Of a stretch of DNA of 14,748 nt, positions 1 to 7,051 are shown piece after piece. Each line of letters starts with the position of its first letter. The first letter of the stretch is position 1. Position numbers and translations under genes: made by a program. The DNA is from Rhodospirillaceae bacterium (GTDB taxonomy: Bacteria > Pseudomonadota > Alphaproteobacteria > Micavibrionales > UBA2020): assembly GCA_003524565.1 (NCBI GenBank), contig DQGU01000134.1, positions 1 to 14,748 of the forward strand, read 5' to 3'. The notes under the pieces are model-generated. The model searched no databases. It saw only the letters and a list, made by a program, of their open reading frames with translations, and was not told the DNA's origin.

Positions 1-141
1 GACACCCTGCGCCGTGCGGTGGTGGATGTTGACGCATTCCCGCAGACGCTGAAATCCGGCGCCATCGCCAACGACGACGACGTGAGCGCACGCCAGCGCC
101 CCGCCGCTGCCGCTGCGCCGAAACCGCCGGGCGCTGCATAA
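1..141 (+). CDS. C-terminal fragment of an unidentified protein
   Basis: Frame 1 is open from the first base to a TAA at 139-141, giving the last 46 residues of a protein that starts outside the window. The visible part begins DTLRRAVVDVDAF and ends in a low-complexity Ala/Pro tail (PAAAAAPKPPGAA), probably a disordered C-terminus. That tail gives no family signal and I do not recognise the protein. A strong hairpin terminator lies 23 bases downstream, which supports a real gene end here. The next gene is convergent on the minus strand, so nothing downstream is co-transcribed with this one. Confidence 0.65.
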   Translation, partial: DTLRRAVVDVDAFPQTLKSGAIANDDDVSARQRPAAAAAPKPPGAA

Positions 142-164
142 GCCCCCGCCGTTACAGGCACAAT

Positions 165-198
165 AAAAAAGGCTGCCCCGCAAAGGGCAGCCTTTTTT
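165..198. terminator. Bidirectional intrinsic terminator
   Basis: A-run 165-170, GGCTGCCC 171-178, loop CGCAAA 179-184, GGGCAGCC 185-192, then six T at 193-198. The GC stem is a perfect 8 bp and is flanked by A6 on one side and T6 on the other, so it gives a U-tract in both directions. It lies between two convergent genes (ends at 141 and 216) and should terminate both. Confidence 0.93.
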
Positions 199-215
199 AC
201 TTCGCTTTTTATCTT

Positions 216-1172
216 TTATTGCATCGCGGGCGGTTTGGCGACCTGCGTACGCTCCGCCATTTTGCGCAGACGCTCCATGCCTTCGGCGGCGATATCCGCA
301 TTGATTTGCTGCTGACCCGGATGCGCGGCATCGGCAGCCGACTTCACGGCATCGTGAATAGCCGGTGCCACCAGCCCCGCGTTTTTAAGCGCGCCCGTCA
401 CACTGTCCACAGGCGCGGAAACAATCACATATTGCCCGTCTTCGGTACGTTTGGCGGGCAGACCCGCATCTTTCATGGCCTGCAGCACGCGCGGCGCCTG
501 ACCGCTGCGCAATTCAACTTCGCTCTGGACTTCATACGCAACGGCGCCTTTTAGTTCGGTCATCTGGCCATTCTCGCGAATAGCGGCAACGGGGGATGTG
601 GGATAACCATCAAACGTCACATCGACATAAACAGACGGCTTGGCAAGCCCTTTGAGGAAAACGCTTTCCTGCGACATGCCGACCGTATTGATAGAAACCA
701 GCCCCGCCTCGACTGGCGAGAGGTCGAGCCGCTTCAGCTCACCCGCGATAATCTGTCCCGCGACTTCCGTCCCCAGAACGGCGTAATGCGATGAATCTCC
801 GCGTGCATCCTTGGGCGCGTCATGCGTGAGCGCGACGACGAGTTTCATCAAATCTTTTTGTGCGACGTTTTCAACCGCCACGCTGAAGCCGGAGGCATTG
901 CCATGTGAATTCGGCTCCGCCTTGACACCGCCGTTGATGTCCAAAAGGCCAAGAACGGCTTCCATACGCTGCGCGCGCTTGTCAGCCGGCGTATCAAACA
1001 CAAAAGTCGCCGTGAATTTCTCTTTTTGATAGGGGTTCTGGTTCAGCGATACAGATTCAAGCCCCTTGTCGCTAAGGCCGTTATGGTCCACGCCCGAATA
1101 ACGGTGGCAATCGCCCTCGTGCTTGCTTTCAGCGGGATAAAACTCGTATTCGGCTTTGTGCTTTCCGGACAT
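216..1172 (-). CDS. Hypothetical protein, 318 aa, probably cytoplasmic
   Basis: I do not recognise this protein. It reads from ATG (1172-1170) to TAA (218-216), with AAGGGG about 4 bases upstream as ribosome binding site. There is no signal peptide or membrane segment. The N-terminal ~50 residues are polar, with a His/Cys-containing stretch (HEGDCHRY, residues 18-25). After that, two regions share a strand-helix-strand-helix pattern: about 52-115 (TATFVFDT, MEAVLGLLD, GFSVAVENV, DLMKLVVAL) and about 211-268 (VAYEVQSEVEL, PRVLQAMKDAGL, GQYVIVSAPV, SVTGALKNAGL). This may be an old internal duplication. The C-terminus is helical and charged. The gene is single, transcribed divergently from gltA, and ends at a bidirectional terminator. 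Existence is fairly sure; function is unknown. Confidence 0.8.
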   Translation of the reverse strand: MSGKHKAEYEFYPAESKHEGDCHRYSGVDHNGLSDKGLESVSLNQNPYQKEKFTATFVFDTPADKRAQRMEAVLGLLDINGGVKAEPNSHGNASGFSVAVENVAQKDLMKLVVALTHDAPKDARGDSSHYAVLGTEVAGQIIAGELKRLDLSPVEAGLVSINTVGMSQESVFLKGLAKPSVYVDVTFDGYPTSPVAAIRENGQMTELKGAVAYEVQSEVELRSGQAPRVLQAMKDAGLPAKRTEDGQYVIVSAPVDSVTGALKNAGLVAPAIHDAVKSAADAAHPGQQQINADIAAEGMERLRKMAERTQVAKPPAMQ

Positions 1173-1286
1173 GTGACCCCTTATTACCTTATGTCGTTCA
1201 TATCTTATGGTATTTATGTTAACAAAATACTACCAAATTAACAGAAGCGCGGGAATATTTTTTTGCGCAGCGCGGCAAAGGATGAA

Positions 1287-1314
1287 TTGAAATCGCGGAG
1301 ACTTAAACTATTAT
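1287..1314 (+). promoter_or_regulatory. Candidate sigma70-type promoter of gltA
   Basis: TTGAAA (1287-1292), a 16-base spacer, then TATTAT (1309-1314). Transcription would start near 1321, giving a leader of about 54 bases before the gltA ATG at 1375. The surrounding 1173-1374 gap is clearly AT-richer than the genes and must also hold the promoter of the divergent 318-aa gene. A weak minus-strand candidate there is TTGTTA, 17 bases, TATGAA. Prediction is by motif only. Confidence 0.45.
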
Positions 1315-1374
1315 TAAACAAAGAGATTTATGCTCTCTCCCGACGTTCTTCTTTTTCTCAGGAAATCAGGCATC

Positions 1375-2697
1375 ATGACAAACTCCGCCGCCGCCGCGCC
1401 GCAATCCAAAAAAACCGTTACCCTGACCGACAACGAAACCGGCAAACAATTTGAATTTCCGGTTCTCGACGGCAGCACGGGGCCGCGTGTCATCGACATC
1501 CGCAAGCTTTATGCCGAAACCGGCATGTTCACTTATGACCCCGGCTTCACTTCGACTGCGGCATGCGAAAGCGGCCTCACCTACATCGACGGCGATGAAG
1601 GCGTGTTGCTCCACCGCGGTTATTCGATTGCCGAGCTGGCCGAGAAAAGCGACTTCCTCGAAGTTTGCTATCTGCTGCTGAACGGTGATTTGCCGAATGC
1701 CGCGCAAAAAGACGAATTCGTCAAAATCGTCACCAACCACACCATGGTGCACGAACAGATGCAGTTCTTCTTCCGCGGTTTCCGCCGCGACAGCCACCCG
1801 ATGGCCGTCATGGTCGGCACGATTGGCGCGCTGTCCGCTTTCTATCACGACTCTCTCAACATCGACGACCAACGCCAGCGCGAAATCGCCGCGTTCCGCT
1901 TGATTGCGAAAATGCCGACGATTGCGGCGATGACTTACAAATATTCCATCGGCCAGCCTTTCATGTATCCGCGCAACGACCTCAGCTATGCGGAAAACTT
2001 CCTCTACATGACGTTCGCCGTGCCGAGCGAGCCTTACAAAATCAACCCCATTCTCGCGCGTGCCATGGACCGCATTCTCATCCTGCACGCCGACCACGAA
2101 CAAAACGCATCGACATCGACGGTACGCCTTGCGGGCTCTTCGCGCGCAAACCCGTTCGCCTGCATCGCCTCCGGCATCGCTTCGCTCTGGGGTCCGGCGC
2201 ACGGCGGCGCGAACGAAGCGGTTCTTAAAATGCTCGAAGAAATAGGCACCGTTGATCGCATCCCCGAATGCATCAAACGCGCGAAGGACAAAAACGACAG
2301 CTTCCGACTGATGGGCTTTGGCCACCGCGTTTACAAAAACTTCGACCCGCGCGCGAAAATCATGCGCGAAACCTGCCACGAAGTTCTGAAAGAGCTGAAC
2401 ATCAAAGACCCGCTGCTCGACATCGCCATGGAACTTGAAAGAATCGCCCTGCAGGACGAATACTTCATCGAGAAAAAACTTTATCCCAACGTCGATTTCT
2501 ACTCCGGCATTATCCTCAAGGCGATGGGCTTCCCCACGTCGATGTTCACGGTTCTGTTCGCCATGGCGCGTACCGTCGGCTGGATTGCGCAGTGGAAAGA
2601 AATGATTGAAGAGCCCACGCAACGTATCGGCCGCCCGCGCCAGCTTTACACGGGGCCGGTCGCGCGCGAATTCGTTTCCATCGAAAAACGCAAATAA
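1375..2697 (+). CDS. gltA: Citrate synthase, type II (hexameric, Gram-negative type)
   Basis: Condenses acetyl-CoA and oxaloacetate to citrate and CoA, the entry step of the TCA cycle, in the cytosol. The 440-residue length fits type II enzymes. All three catalytic residues are visible: His276 in GPAHGGANEA, His317 in GFGHRVYKN and Asp374 in NVDFYSG. They sit at a constant +12 offset from E. coli GltA His264/His305/Asp362. I chose ATG 1375 over an in-frame ATG at 1330 because AGGAA (1360-1364) lies about 10 bases upstream, and because family members begin with a short tail before the TLTDNETGK strand. The extra 15 residues from 1330 (LSPDVLLFLRKSGI) look like untranslated leader. A candidate promoter is at 1287-1314. 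A small membrane-protein gene follows after 48 bases and may be read through. Confidence 0.98.
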   Translation: MTNSAAAAPQSKKTVTLTDNETGKQFEFPVLDGSTGPRVIDIRKLYAETGMFTYDPGFTSTAACESGLTYIDGDEGVLLHRGYSIAELAEKSDFLEVCYLLLNGDLPNAAQKDEFVKIVTNHTMVHEQMQFFFRGFRRDSHPMAVMVGTIGALSAFYHDSLNIDDQRQREIAAFRLIAKMPTIAAMTYKYSIGQPFMYPRNDLSYAENFLYMTFAVPSEPYKINPILARAMDRILILHADHEQNASTSTVRLAGSSRANPFACIASGIASLWGPAHGGANEAVLKMLEEIGTVDRIPECIKRAKDKNDSFRLMGFGHRVYKNFDPRAKIMRETCHEVLKELNIKDPLLDIAMELERIALQDEYFIEKKLYPNVDFYSGIILKAMGFPTSMFTVLFAMARTVGWIAQWKEMIEEPTQRIGRPRQLYTGPVAREFVSIEKRK

Positions 2698-2702
2698 GCG
2701 TC

Positions 2703-2724
2703 CGGCGGAAATAATTTCGCGCCG
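2703..2724. repeat. Intergenic hairpin between gltA and the membrane-protein gene
   Basis: CGGCG plus GAAA (2703-2711) can pair with TTTC plus CGCCG (2715-2718 and 2720-2724), with a TAA loop and one bulged G (2719). No T-run follows, so it is not a convincing terminator. It could protect the gltA mRNA 3' end or serve as a processing site. An outer pair GCGTCC (2698-2703) / GGACGC (2736-2741) also exists; it shares base 2703 with the hairpin, and its right arm overlaps the ribosome binding site of the next gene. Confidence 0.35.
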
Positions 2725-2745
2725 CGTAGCCGAAAGGACGCGCGC

Positions 2746-3300
2746 ATGAGCGATAATAATAATTTCTGGAACGATTTCAGAAACCGCAGCATCTACGGCG
2801 ATGCCGCAGGGCCGCCCAAGAATGCGACAGAGCATGCCGCAGACGGCCTAGCCAAATTCGGCCGCACAGCACAAGGCGGCAGTGTGGGCTCCGGCGGTTA
2901 TATCGATATCGACATCAATTTCCGCTATTCATGGCGGCGCATTGCGCTGTTGCTTGGGGTTGCGGCCGCGTCTTACGGCGGCGACAAACTGGTCACAACC
3001 GATTTCACGTCATTATCGTTTTTGCAGTGGGTATTCACGCCCACGGCGATTGGGGCGGGTCTTATCGGCGGCTGGCAATTATTCGCCAATCTGTTCAACG
3101 TCATGGTTTGCCGCGGCATCGGCGCCTTCAAATCGCGGGCGCTGCGTTTTGCGCTGGTCGGCGCGCTGGGCGGGTATTTTCTTTTTGCTTTCCTTGACCG
3201 GAAATTCTTCTGGACGGGCTATGGCGACGATGCAGGTATTGTTATCGGCCTGCTGGCCGGATTTTTGCTGGGCAAACGCAAAAAAGACAAAGTTCAATAA
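2746..3300 (+). CDS. Small integral membrane protein of unknown function
   Basis: I do not recognise a family for this 184-residue protein. A good ribosome binding site, AAAGGA (2733-2738), lies 7 bases before the ATG. The first ~60 residues are soluble and polar (Asn-rich start MSDNNNFW, then a Gly-rich stretch). Four hydrophobic segments follow: about 64-82 (RIALLLGVAAAS), 98-118 (TPTAIGAGLIGGW), 132-150 (LRFALVGALGGYFLFAF) and 162-177 (AGIVIGLLAGFLL). The C-terminus is basic (GKRKKDK), which suggests a cytoplasmic tail. It starts 48 bases after gltA and could share its transcript. Its stop overlaps the convergent queuosine-salvage gene by 7 bases. Confidence 0.8.
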   Translation: MSDNNNFWNDFRNRSIYGDAAGPPKNATEHAADGLAKFGRTAQGGSVGSGGYIDIDINFRYSWRRIALLLGVAAASYGGDKLVTTDFTSLSFLQWVFTPTAIGAGLIGGWQLFANLFNVMVCRGIGAFKSRALRFALVGALGGYFLFAFLDRKFFWTGYGDDAGIVIGLLAGFLLGKRKKDKVQ

Positions 3301-4286
3301 AAGACGGTCAGCGTACGGTGACGCGGCAAATCTATCAAATCTGCTTCATACCCGCGATTCCAAAGAATATGGTCTAGATTGACTGCCGTGATACCTGCAT
3401 GTCCGTCCATTGTGGCGGCAGCTGCACGCATGCGTTCGACCGCATGGATGGATACGGCGCGCAGCTCCGTCTCTTCTTCGCTGCCCGCCGTGATTTCCGC
3501 GCCCGCATCAACGCGCGCGGCCAAATCCGGTGTATAGGTCAAAACGCCTGCATGCCGCAGCACATGCGGCACCATGTTATCGGCAAAAATAGTGAGGTTC
3601 TGCATATCGTGAAACGCCGCCGCGCCTGTGCCACCAAATGACAGCCACACATCCGCCGCGAAAATCTGGGCGCGTTTATAGATAGGCACGCTGATGCCGC
3701 GGTAATCCGCCACATCCGCAAACCCCTGCCAGCCGCCGACCAAAAACGCGAGGCCTTCTGCCGAACCGCCCGCAGATTCAAGCAGGTTCGCCACCTGCCC
3801 CGCGTAATCCGCTATGATACGTTGCCCTGCTTCGTTTAAATGACGCGCGAATAGAACCATCAGCTCATCCAGCCGCGGATGCGCGCCTGCGGGTATGCGG
3901 AAAATATCATGGCAACGCGCAGGCGTGACTTCCGCCCAGGCCGCTGGCCTGTCAAAGCCTTCGTTATCAAAAGCCGCGCGCAAATGCAGCGCCAGCTCGG
4001 CATATTCAAGCGCCACGCCACTTTCGCGTGCGAGTTCAAAATAGCCGGAGCCGAAATTGACCGCATCAAGCGCCAGCGCATAAGCCGCCTTTTGCTCCAC
4101 CGTTTTGCCGCCGCCCAGTGTCTGGTTATCAAGTGCCGTCATTTGCGGCTTGCGCGCACGCAAAAGCGCCGCAGTATAGGCGGATATTTTATCGCCGTTC
4201 AAACGCACATGCTTCGCCATGGCCGCTACTTCGGCGGCAGCATGCCGTATTTTGTCTGTAAATCCGGTATGGTTTTTCGGCGTCAT
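3294..4286 (-). CDS. qng1: Queuosine salvage protein: queuosine 5'-phosphate N-glycosylase (Qng1/DUF2419 family)
   Basis: The family releases queuine base from queuosine 5'-monophosphate, so that queuine can be put back into tRNA by a tRNA-guanine transglycosylase. The 330-residue length and nearly all family signatures fit: ALDAVNFGSGYF (72-83), NEGFDRPA (108-115), YKRAQIFAADVW (203-214), LTIFADNMVPHVLRHAGVL (231-249), GSEEETELRA (268-277), LDHILW (304-309) and the C-terminal HRTLTVFY (323-330). I chose the ATG at 4286 because its ATGA overlaps the TGA of the upstream hydrolase gene, implying translational coupling. A longer reading from 4337 adds only an Arg-rich stretch from within that gene. 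It is the last gene of the exporter-hydrolase-salvage operon. The family is best known from eukaryotes (DUF2419, C9orf64) and is patchy in bacteria. Identity is confident; activity in this organism is inferred. Confidence 0.93.
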   Translation of the reverse strand: MTPKNHTGFTDKIRHAAAEVAAMAKHVRLNGDKISAYTAALLRARKPQMTALDNQTLGGGKTVEQKAAYALALDAVNFGSGYFELARESGVALEYAELALHLRAAFDNEGFDRPAAWAEVTPARCHDIFRIPAGAHPRLDELMVLFARHLNEAGQRIIADYAGQVANLLESAGGSAEGLAFLVGGWQGFADVADYRGISVPIYKRAQIFAADVWLSFGGTGAAAFHDMQNLTIFADNMVPHVLRHAGVLTYTPDLAARVDAGAEITAGSEEETELRAVSIHAVERMRAAAATMDGHAGITAVNLDHILWNRGYEADLIDLPRHRTLTVFY

Positions 4287-5128
4287 TCTTCGGGCTTGAC
4301 GGCGGGTTCTTCGGCCGCGATTTGTTTTTCCAGCCATTCGGTCACGACATGACCGGCGTGATGGTCATAAAGGTCGTTATGATGCCCGCCGTTGATGGTG
4401 ATGAATTCCTTGGGGTGATTGGCCTGCTCGTAAAGCATTTGCGCCAGCTCTATCGGAATAACTGAATCTTCGTCGCCATGCACAATCAGCAAATTGGTTT
4501 TGATGCCGCCGATTTTATCGATGTTGTCGAAACGGTCTTTCATCAGCCAATCGACAGGCAGAAAGAAATAGCGTTTTTTCGCAACTGCTGCCGCGCTCGA
4601 AAACGGTGCTTCGAGGATGAGGTATCGCGGCTGGATTTCGTAGGCCATTTGCGTCGCGACACCGCTGCCGATGCTTTCGCCGTAAATCACCAGCTGCGCA
4701 TTAGCGTATTCCTGTTTTTCGAGGAAGCTCAAGGCGGCGCGGCCGTCTTTATAAAGCCCCTGCTCGCTCGGGCTGCCGATATTGCCGCCGAAGCCCCTGT
4801 ATTCGACCAGCAAAACACCCATGCCTTTGTCGATGAAATGCTGCGCTTTCACGGCGCGGTGGCCGATGTGCCCCGCGTTGCCGTGATACATGACCACGAT
4901 TTTACCGTCGCGCTTCACGGGCGCGGCAAACCAGGCGTTCAGCGTCAGGCCGTCTTCGGTGCGCAGCTCTACTTCGCGCATGCTGGGCGCGGCGCTTTCC
5001 TTGGGGTCGCCGGGATGATTTTTATCAGGGAAATATTGCAAGCTGCGCTGGCAGACATAAACCAGCAGCAAGACAACGGCATAAACCGCCAGCAGCTGAA
5101 AAACCAGACGCGCCAGAAAAACCACCAT
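4283..5128 (-). CDS. Membrane-anchored alpha/beta hydrolase, BEM46/ABHD13/YfhR type
   Basis: A 281-residue serine hydrolase. One N-terminal helix (about 4-26, VFLARLVFQLLAVYAVVLLLV) anchors it in the inner membrane. The core has the oxyanion motif YHGNAG (81-86), nucleophile elbow GESIG with Ser152, acid motif HGDED with Asp221, and the catalytic His in GGHHND (His249 or His250, probably the one next to Asn). These are the marks of the BEM46 group. Substrates of bacterial members are mostly unknown; esterase, thioesterase or lipase-like activity is likely. The ATG at 5128 sits one base after the stop of the exporter gene (TAA-G-ATG), with GGGAGA about 10 bases upstream. An in-frame upstream ATG at 5170 would overlap the exporter by 41 bases and is less likely. 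The 3' end overlaps the queuosine-salvage gene by ATGA. Confidence 0.9.
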   Translation of the reverse strand: MVVFLARLVFQLLAVYAVVLLLVYVCQRSLQYFPDKNHPGDPKESAAPSMREVELRTEDGLTLNAWFAAPVKRDGKIVVMYHGNAGHIGHRAVKAQHFIDKGMGVLLVEYRGFGGNIGSPSEQGLYKDGRAALSFLEKQEYANAQLVIYGESIGSGVATQMAYEIQPRYLILEAPFSSAAAVAKKRYFFLPVDWLMKDRFDNIDKIGGIKTNLLIVHGDEDSVIPIELAQMLYEQANHPKEFITINGGHHNDLYDHHAGHVVTEWLEKQIAAEEPAVKPEE

Positions 5129-5129
5129 C

Positions 5130-6902
5130 TTAAGCGCTCTCCCGCAGCAGGTTGCCGTAAAGGCGGCCATAAACCCCGCCCGCGGCCAGAAGCTCTTCGT
5201 GGCGACCGCTTTCGACGATGCGGCCTTCGCTCAAAACATAAATCACATCTGCATCCATGATGGTCGAGAGCCGGTGCGCGACGACAACCGTGGTGCGCCC
5301 TTCTTGCAGGCGGTCGAGGGCGGATTGCACCAGACGCTCCGACTGCGTATCAAGCGCCGACGTTGCCTCATCCAGCAGCAAAAGCGGCGCGTTGCGCAGC
5401 ATGGCGCGCGCAATCGAAATACGCTGGCGCTGGCCACCCGAAAGTTTTACGCCGTTTTCACCCACAATGGTGTCGTAGCCCTGCGGCAGCTCCAGAATGA
5501 ATTCATGTGCGGCGGCGCTTTTGGCGGCGGCGATAATATCGTCTTCCGTCGCGCCTTCGGTGCCGTAGGCAATGTTGTCGCGCACGGTATCGTTGAAAAT
5601 GGCGACTTCCTGACTGACCAGCGCCATGTTTTTGCGCAGGCTTTGCAGCGTCACATCGCGGATGTCGATGCCGTCAATGCGGATAGCGCCGCCCGTGACG
5701 TCGTAGAAACGCGGAATAAGATTAAGAATAGTCGATTTGCCCGAGCCGGATTCCCCGACCAACGCCGCCGTTTTACCCGCAGGCACGGTAAAGCTGACGC
5801 CTTTCAGCGCTTCCGTTCCGTCGGCATAGGTGAAGCGCACGTCGTCGAAAACCATTTCCGGCTGCGCAATAGTCAACGTCGTCGCGGACGGTTTATCGAC
5901 AATCGCCGGCGGGCTGTCGAGCATCTGGAACATGCGGTCAGCCGACGCCAGCCCCATTTGCATGACGTTGTTGAGCTGCGCGAGGCGCTTCATCGGCTCA
6001 TACGCCAGCAAAAACGCGGCGATGAATGAAAACAGCTGCCCCGTGGTGCTTTGCCCCGCCATCACCTGCATGCCGCCGTAAACGATGATAGTGACGATGG
6101 CAAGACCGCTCAGCGATTCCGAAATCGGCGTTGCGGTCGCGGACACGCGGTAAGTACGGTTCATCAGCGCAAGAATACGCTGGATGATGCTGTTGATGCG
6201 CCCTTTTTCGAATTCTTCCATGCCGTAGGACTTCACATGCTTGCTGCCCTGAAACGCCTGACCGAGCATGCTGGTCAGCTGCCCCGTTTCAACCTGCGTG
6301 CTTGTCGAAACCTTGCGCAGTTTTTTGCCGAGGCGCGCCACGAAATAAGCCGCCGCCGGAAAAGCGAAAATGGAAACCAGCGTCATTTTCCAATCCTGAT
6401 AAACCATCACGCCGACCAGAAACAAAAGCGTGAACACGTTTTTGCCCAGCCCCGTCAGGCTCTGGTTCAGCGCGGCGCGGATATGGTTGACGTCGGATAC
6501 GAAGCGCGACAGCAACATACCGCTTTGCTGGCCGTGGAAAAAGGCAAGGTCGGCATAAACCAGATGCGCAAACATATCGCGCTGCATATCGGCGATGCAG
6601 CGCTGCGCCATGCGGTTCATCATGACGGTATGGCCGTAAGTGGCCAGCCCCCGCACCACAAACACCAGCAAAACCATGCCGGCGACAGGGAAAAGCATGT
6701 CGCGCCGCTGCTGAGTGAAAATTTTGTCGATGATGGGCTCCATCAACTTCGCCATCGCGCCCGTCATGGCGGCGGATATCATCATCAGCACAATGGCAAC
6801 GGCCAGCGTCCCCACATAGGGGCGCACATATTGGCGCAGAATGCGGCGCATCAAAGGCCAGCTGGCCGTAGGCAGGGGGGTGGGAGCGGTAGAGGACGCC
6901 AA
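5130..6902 (-). CDS. msbA: ABC exporter, fused permease-ATPase, MsbA-like (lipid flippase type)
   Basis: A 590-residue half-transporter that should work as a homodimer in the inner membrane. An N-terminal six-helix domain spans about 30-310, followed by the nucleotide-binding domain. This shows Walker A GESGSGKST (383-391), Q-loop Gln431, signature LSGGQRQR (487-494), Walker B LLLLDE with Glu512, D-loop SALD and H-loop His543. MsbA-type proteins flip lipid A core or related lipids; the exact substrate cannot be read from sequence, and other type IV exporters (NdvA-like, multidrug) look similar. The start appears to be TTG at 6902 with GGGAAAG upstream. The next in-frame ATG (6851) lacks a clear ribosome binding site, and a stop lies not far upstream of the TTG. 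It is the first gene of a three-gene operon. Confidence 0.92.
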   Translation of the reverse strand: MASSTAPTPLPTASWPLMRRILRQYVRPYVGTLAVAIVLMMISAAMTGAMAKLMEPIIDKIFTQQRRDMLFPVAGMVLLVFVVRGLATYGHTVMMNRMAQRCIADMQRDMFAHLVYADLAFFHGQQSGMLLSRFVSDVNHIRAALNQSLTGLGKNVFTLLFLVGVMVYQDWKMTLVSIFAFPAAAYFVARLGKKLRKVSTSTQVETGQLTSMLGQAFQGSKHVKSYGMEEFEKGRINSIIQRILALMNRTYRVSATATPISESLSGLAIVTIIVYGGMQVMAGQSTTGQLFSFIAAFLLAYEPMKRLAQLNNVMQMGLASADRMFQMLDSPPAIVDKPSATTLTIAQPEMVFDDVRFTYADGTEALKGVSFTVPAGKTAALVGESGSGKSTILNLIPRFYDVTGGAIRIDGIDIRDVTLQSLRKNMALVSQEVAIFNDTVRDNIAYGTEGATEDDIIAAAKSAAAHEFILELPQGYDTIVGENGVKLSGGQRQRISIARAMLRNAPLLLLDEATSALDTQSERLVQSALDRLQEGRTTVVVAHRLSTIMDADVIYVLSEGRIVESGRHEELLAAGGVYGRLYGNLLRESA

Positions 6903-6949
6903 AGAAGACTTTCCCGATGGACAGGTGTTAATGATTTCTCAAGCCGTGT

Positions 6950-6955
6950 TATACT
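6950..6955 (+). promoter_or_regulatory. Candidate -10 element for the patatin gene
   Basis: TATACT at 6950-6955 lies in the AT-rich divergent gap 6903-7051. No good -35 is visible 17 bases upstream, only a weak TGTTAA. A start near 6962 would give a ~90-base leader beginning with the hairpin at 6964-6994. On the minus strand TTGACT (revcomp of 6958-6963) is a possible -35 for the exporter operon, but its -10 is poor. Confidence 0.3.
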
Positions 6956-6963
6956 ACAGTCAA

Positions 6964-6994
6964 GGGTGGGAGTTTAGTCTCTAATCCCCCCACC
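6964..6994. repeat. Stem-loop in the leader of the patatin gene
   Basis: GGTGGG (6965-6970) pairs with CCCACC (6989-6994). An inner TTAG (6974-6977) pairs with CTAA (6981-6984) around a TCT loop, giving an interrupted hairpin. It sits between the candidate -10 and the phospholipase start. No T-run follows on the plus strand. It may stabilise or control the leader, or be a binding site between the two divergent promoters. Confidence 0.35.
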
Positions 6995-7051
6995 GTAAAG
7001 ATAAACATAATAAAGAATAACCATAATAATAACAAAAACGAGGCGACAACC

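Noticed and set aside
1330..1374. N-terminal extension of citrate synthase from an upstream ATG
   Set aside because: No ribosome binding site at a proper distance, the extra residues are unlike the family N-terminus, and ATG 1375 has AGGAA upstream.
1366..2835. 489-codon open frame on the minus strand
   Set aside because: Antisense to gltA, with no recognisable motif and a skewed Arg/Val/Phe/Asp composition typical of shadow frames.
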